From Betaproteobacteria bacterium (GTDB lineage Bacteria > Pseudomonadota > Gammaproteobacteria > Burkholderiales > SG8-41): a DNA stretch of 5,468 bases. Position 1 is the first letter of the stretch; every line of letters starts with the position of its first letter. Location of the stretch: contig JAKFUJ010000440.1 of NCBI GenBank assembly GCA_021732805.1, positions 1 through 5,468 on the forward strand. The letters are read 5' to 3'. Below, piece by piece: positions 4,208-5,468 of this stretch. The position numbers and the translations under genes are program-made. The notes under the pieces were generated by a model. It saw nothing but the letters and a program-made list of their open reading frames with translations. It did no database searches and was not told the DNA's origin.

Positions 4208-5468
4208 ATCGTGCCGTAGCCGCCGCCGCCGGGGGTTTCGACGATGAAGGTATCGCCGGGTTGCATGTCGACACTGGCGCAGGCATCAAGTCCGATGATG
4301 CTGCCGTCGCTGCGCTGCACGCTGTTGCGGCCAACCGTGCCCGGCAGTCCGCCGGCCATGCCGTACGGCGGTACGCGGCGATGGCCGGAGAGGATGGCCG
4401 CGGTCATCGCTTCGAGAAATTGTATGCGGCGGACGGCGCCGTCACCGCCACGCCAGCGTCCGTTGCCGCCGCTGCTGCGGCGTATCGAAAAACCGTCGAT
4501 GCGCACCGGGTAACGCCATTCCAGCACTTCGGGATCAGTCAGCCGTGAATTGGTCATGTGGGTCTGCACACAGGCGGTGCCGTCGAATCCTTCACCGGCG
4601 CCGGAACCGCCGGCGATGGTTTCGTAGTACTGGTGCCGCTCGTTGCCGAAAGTGAAATTGTTCATCGTGCCCTGCGATGCGCCCATCACACCCAGCGCGC
4701 CGTACAGCGCGTCGGTCACGCATTGCGAAGTTTCGACGTTGCCGGCGACCACTGCAGCGGGGTGGCGCGGGTTGAGCAGCGAACCTCCGGGTACGATCAC
4801 CGTCAGCGGTTTCAGGCAACCGGCATTGAGCGGAATGTCGTCATCGACCAGCGTGCGGAACACGTAGAGCACTGCCGCCATGGTCACCGCGAATGGCGCA
4901 TTGAAGTTGTTATCGCCCTGCGCCGATGTGCCGGTGAAATCGATGGTTGCGCTGCGCGCCGCGGCATCGACGCGGATGGTGACGCTGATCACCGCGCCAT
5001 GATCCATTTCATACCGGAAAGCGCCGTCGCGCAATTTGCCGATGACGCGACGCACGGCTTCTTCGGCGTTGTCCTGCACATGGCGCATGTAGGCGTTGAC
5101 GACATCCAGACCGAAGTGCGCGACCATGCGCCCGAGTTCCTGCGCGCCCTTGTGGTTGGCGGCAATCATCGCGCGCAGGTCGGCGATGTTCTGGTCGATG
5201 TTGCGCGCCGGGTGCCGCGCGGAAGCGAACAGGCCGCGGGTTTCCTGTTCGCGCATGCGGCCGTTCTGTACCAGCAGGAAATCCGAAATGAGCACGCCTT
5301 CATCGTCGATATGGCGGCTGTCCGGCGGCATCGAACCCGGTGTGATGCCGCCGACATCGGCGTGGTGGCCGCGCGATCCGGTGTAGAACAGCACTTTGCG
5401 GCCCTGCGTATCGAATACCGGCATGATCACCGTGATATCGGGCAGGTGGGTGCCGCCGGCATAGGGGT
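4204..5468 (-). CDS. hyuB: Hydantoinase B/oxoprolinase-family subunit, 5' end outside window
   Basis: The frame stays open through the right edge, so the 420 visible residues are the C-terminal part of a protein usually about 520-590 long; roughly the first 100 are missing. An internal GTG at 5428-5430 is not the start, because the codons before it read PYAGGTHLPDIT, a hallmark of the family. Other landmarks follow: GHHADVGGITPGSMPP (residues 33-48 of the visible part), RNIDQNIADLRAMIAAN, GDNNFNAPFA, HMTNSRLTDPEVLEWRYPVR, SSGGNGRWRGGDGAVR and the terminal ETPGGGGYG. The family pairs with a HyuA-type ATP-binding subunit to open hydantoins, 5-oxoproline or lactams, or to carboxylate ketones. 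HyuA is expected just beyond the right edge. The conserved His-His-Ala-Asp suggests a metal site, by inference. The protein should be cytoplasmic. Which substrate applies cannot be told from this subunit. It lies at the head of the visible - strand gene string, 59 bases before bug2. Confidence 0.95.
   Translation of the reverse strand, partial: PYAGGTHLPDITVIMPVFDTQGRKVLFYTGSRGHHADVGGITPGSMPPDSRHIDDEGVLISDFLLVQNGRMREQETRGLFASARHPARNIDQNIADLRAMIAANHKGAQELGRMVAHFGLDVVNAYMRHVQDNAEEAVRRVIGKLRDGAFRYEMDHGAVISVTIRVDAAARSATIDFTGTSAQGDNNFNAPFAVTMAAVLYVFRTLVDDDIPLNAGCLKPLTVIVPGGSLLNPRHPAAVVAGNVETSQCVTDALYGALGVMGASQGTMNNFTFGNERHQYYETIAGGSGAGEGFDGTACVQTHMTNSRLTDPEVLEWRYPVRIDGFSIRRSSGGNGRWRGGDGAVRRIQFLEAMTAAILSGHRRVPPYGMAGGLPGTVGRNSVQRSDGSIIGLDACASVDMQPGDTFIVETPGGGGYGTI

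Noticed and set aside
4204..5430. HyuB as a complete 408-residue protein starting at GTG 5430
   Set aside because: The frame continues upstream to the window edge, encoding the conserved PYAGGTHLPD motif, so the gene is truncated by the window rather than short or degraded.

Overview
The window looks like chromosomal DNA of a GC-rich betaproteobacterium, most likely of Burkholderiales type. The main clue is two orphan Bug/TctC-type periplasmic solute-binding proteins inside one catabolic gene string, because this family is strongly expanded in that group. Taxonomy is inferred from gene content and base composition only. No RNA gene, insertion sequence, CRISPR array or phage gene was seen.

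Layout. The left edge (1-330) is read on the + strand: a possible gene 3' end, a small perfect inverted repeat, and a gene for an 85-residue predicted membrane protein. Everything from 344 to the right edge is read on the - strand, so transcription converges at about 330/344. In order of transcription (right to left) the - strand genes are: hydantoinase B/oxoprolinase-type subunit (hyuB, 5' end beyond the window); Bug protein 2 (3173-4144); a cysteine-less carboxymuconolactone decarboxylase (CMD)-like protein (2526-3059); a D-isomer 2-hydroxyacid dehydrogenase, probably NADP-preferring (1333-2409); and Bug protein 1 (344-1333), whose ATG shares one base with the dehydrogenase stop codon. The gaps between - strand genes are 59, 113, 116 and -1 bases.

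How the genes may work together. The set resembles a cluster for taking up and breaking down a small organic acid or cyclic amide. Two periplasmic binding proteins would capture ligands, HyuB with an expected HyuA partner would open or carboxylate a cyclic or carbonyl substrate with ATP, and the CMD-like protein and dehydrogenase would act on the products. The substrate cannot be read from the sequence, and no TctA/TctB membrane subunits lie in the window. Possible internal promoters precede bug2 and the CMD-like gene. A composite inverted repeat built from CAGGAT units lies between the CMD-like gene and the dehydrogenase and could split the string into two transcripts.

Overall the window is a fairly ordinary accessory catabolic locus. 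The features most worth a second look are the CAGGAT inverted repeat, the altered active-site surroundings of the dehydrogenase, and the differing ligand loops of the two Bug proteins. I see no convincing evidence of a wholly new system.
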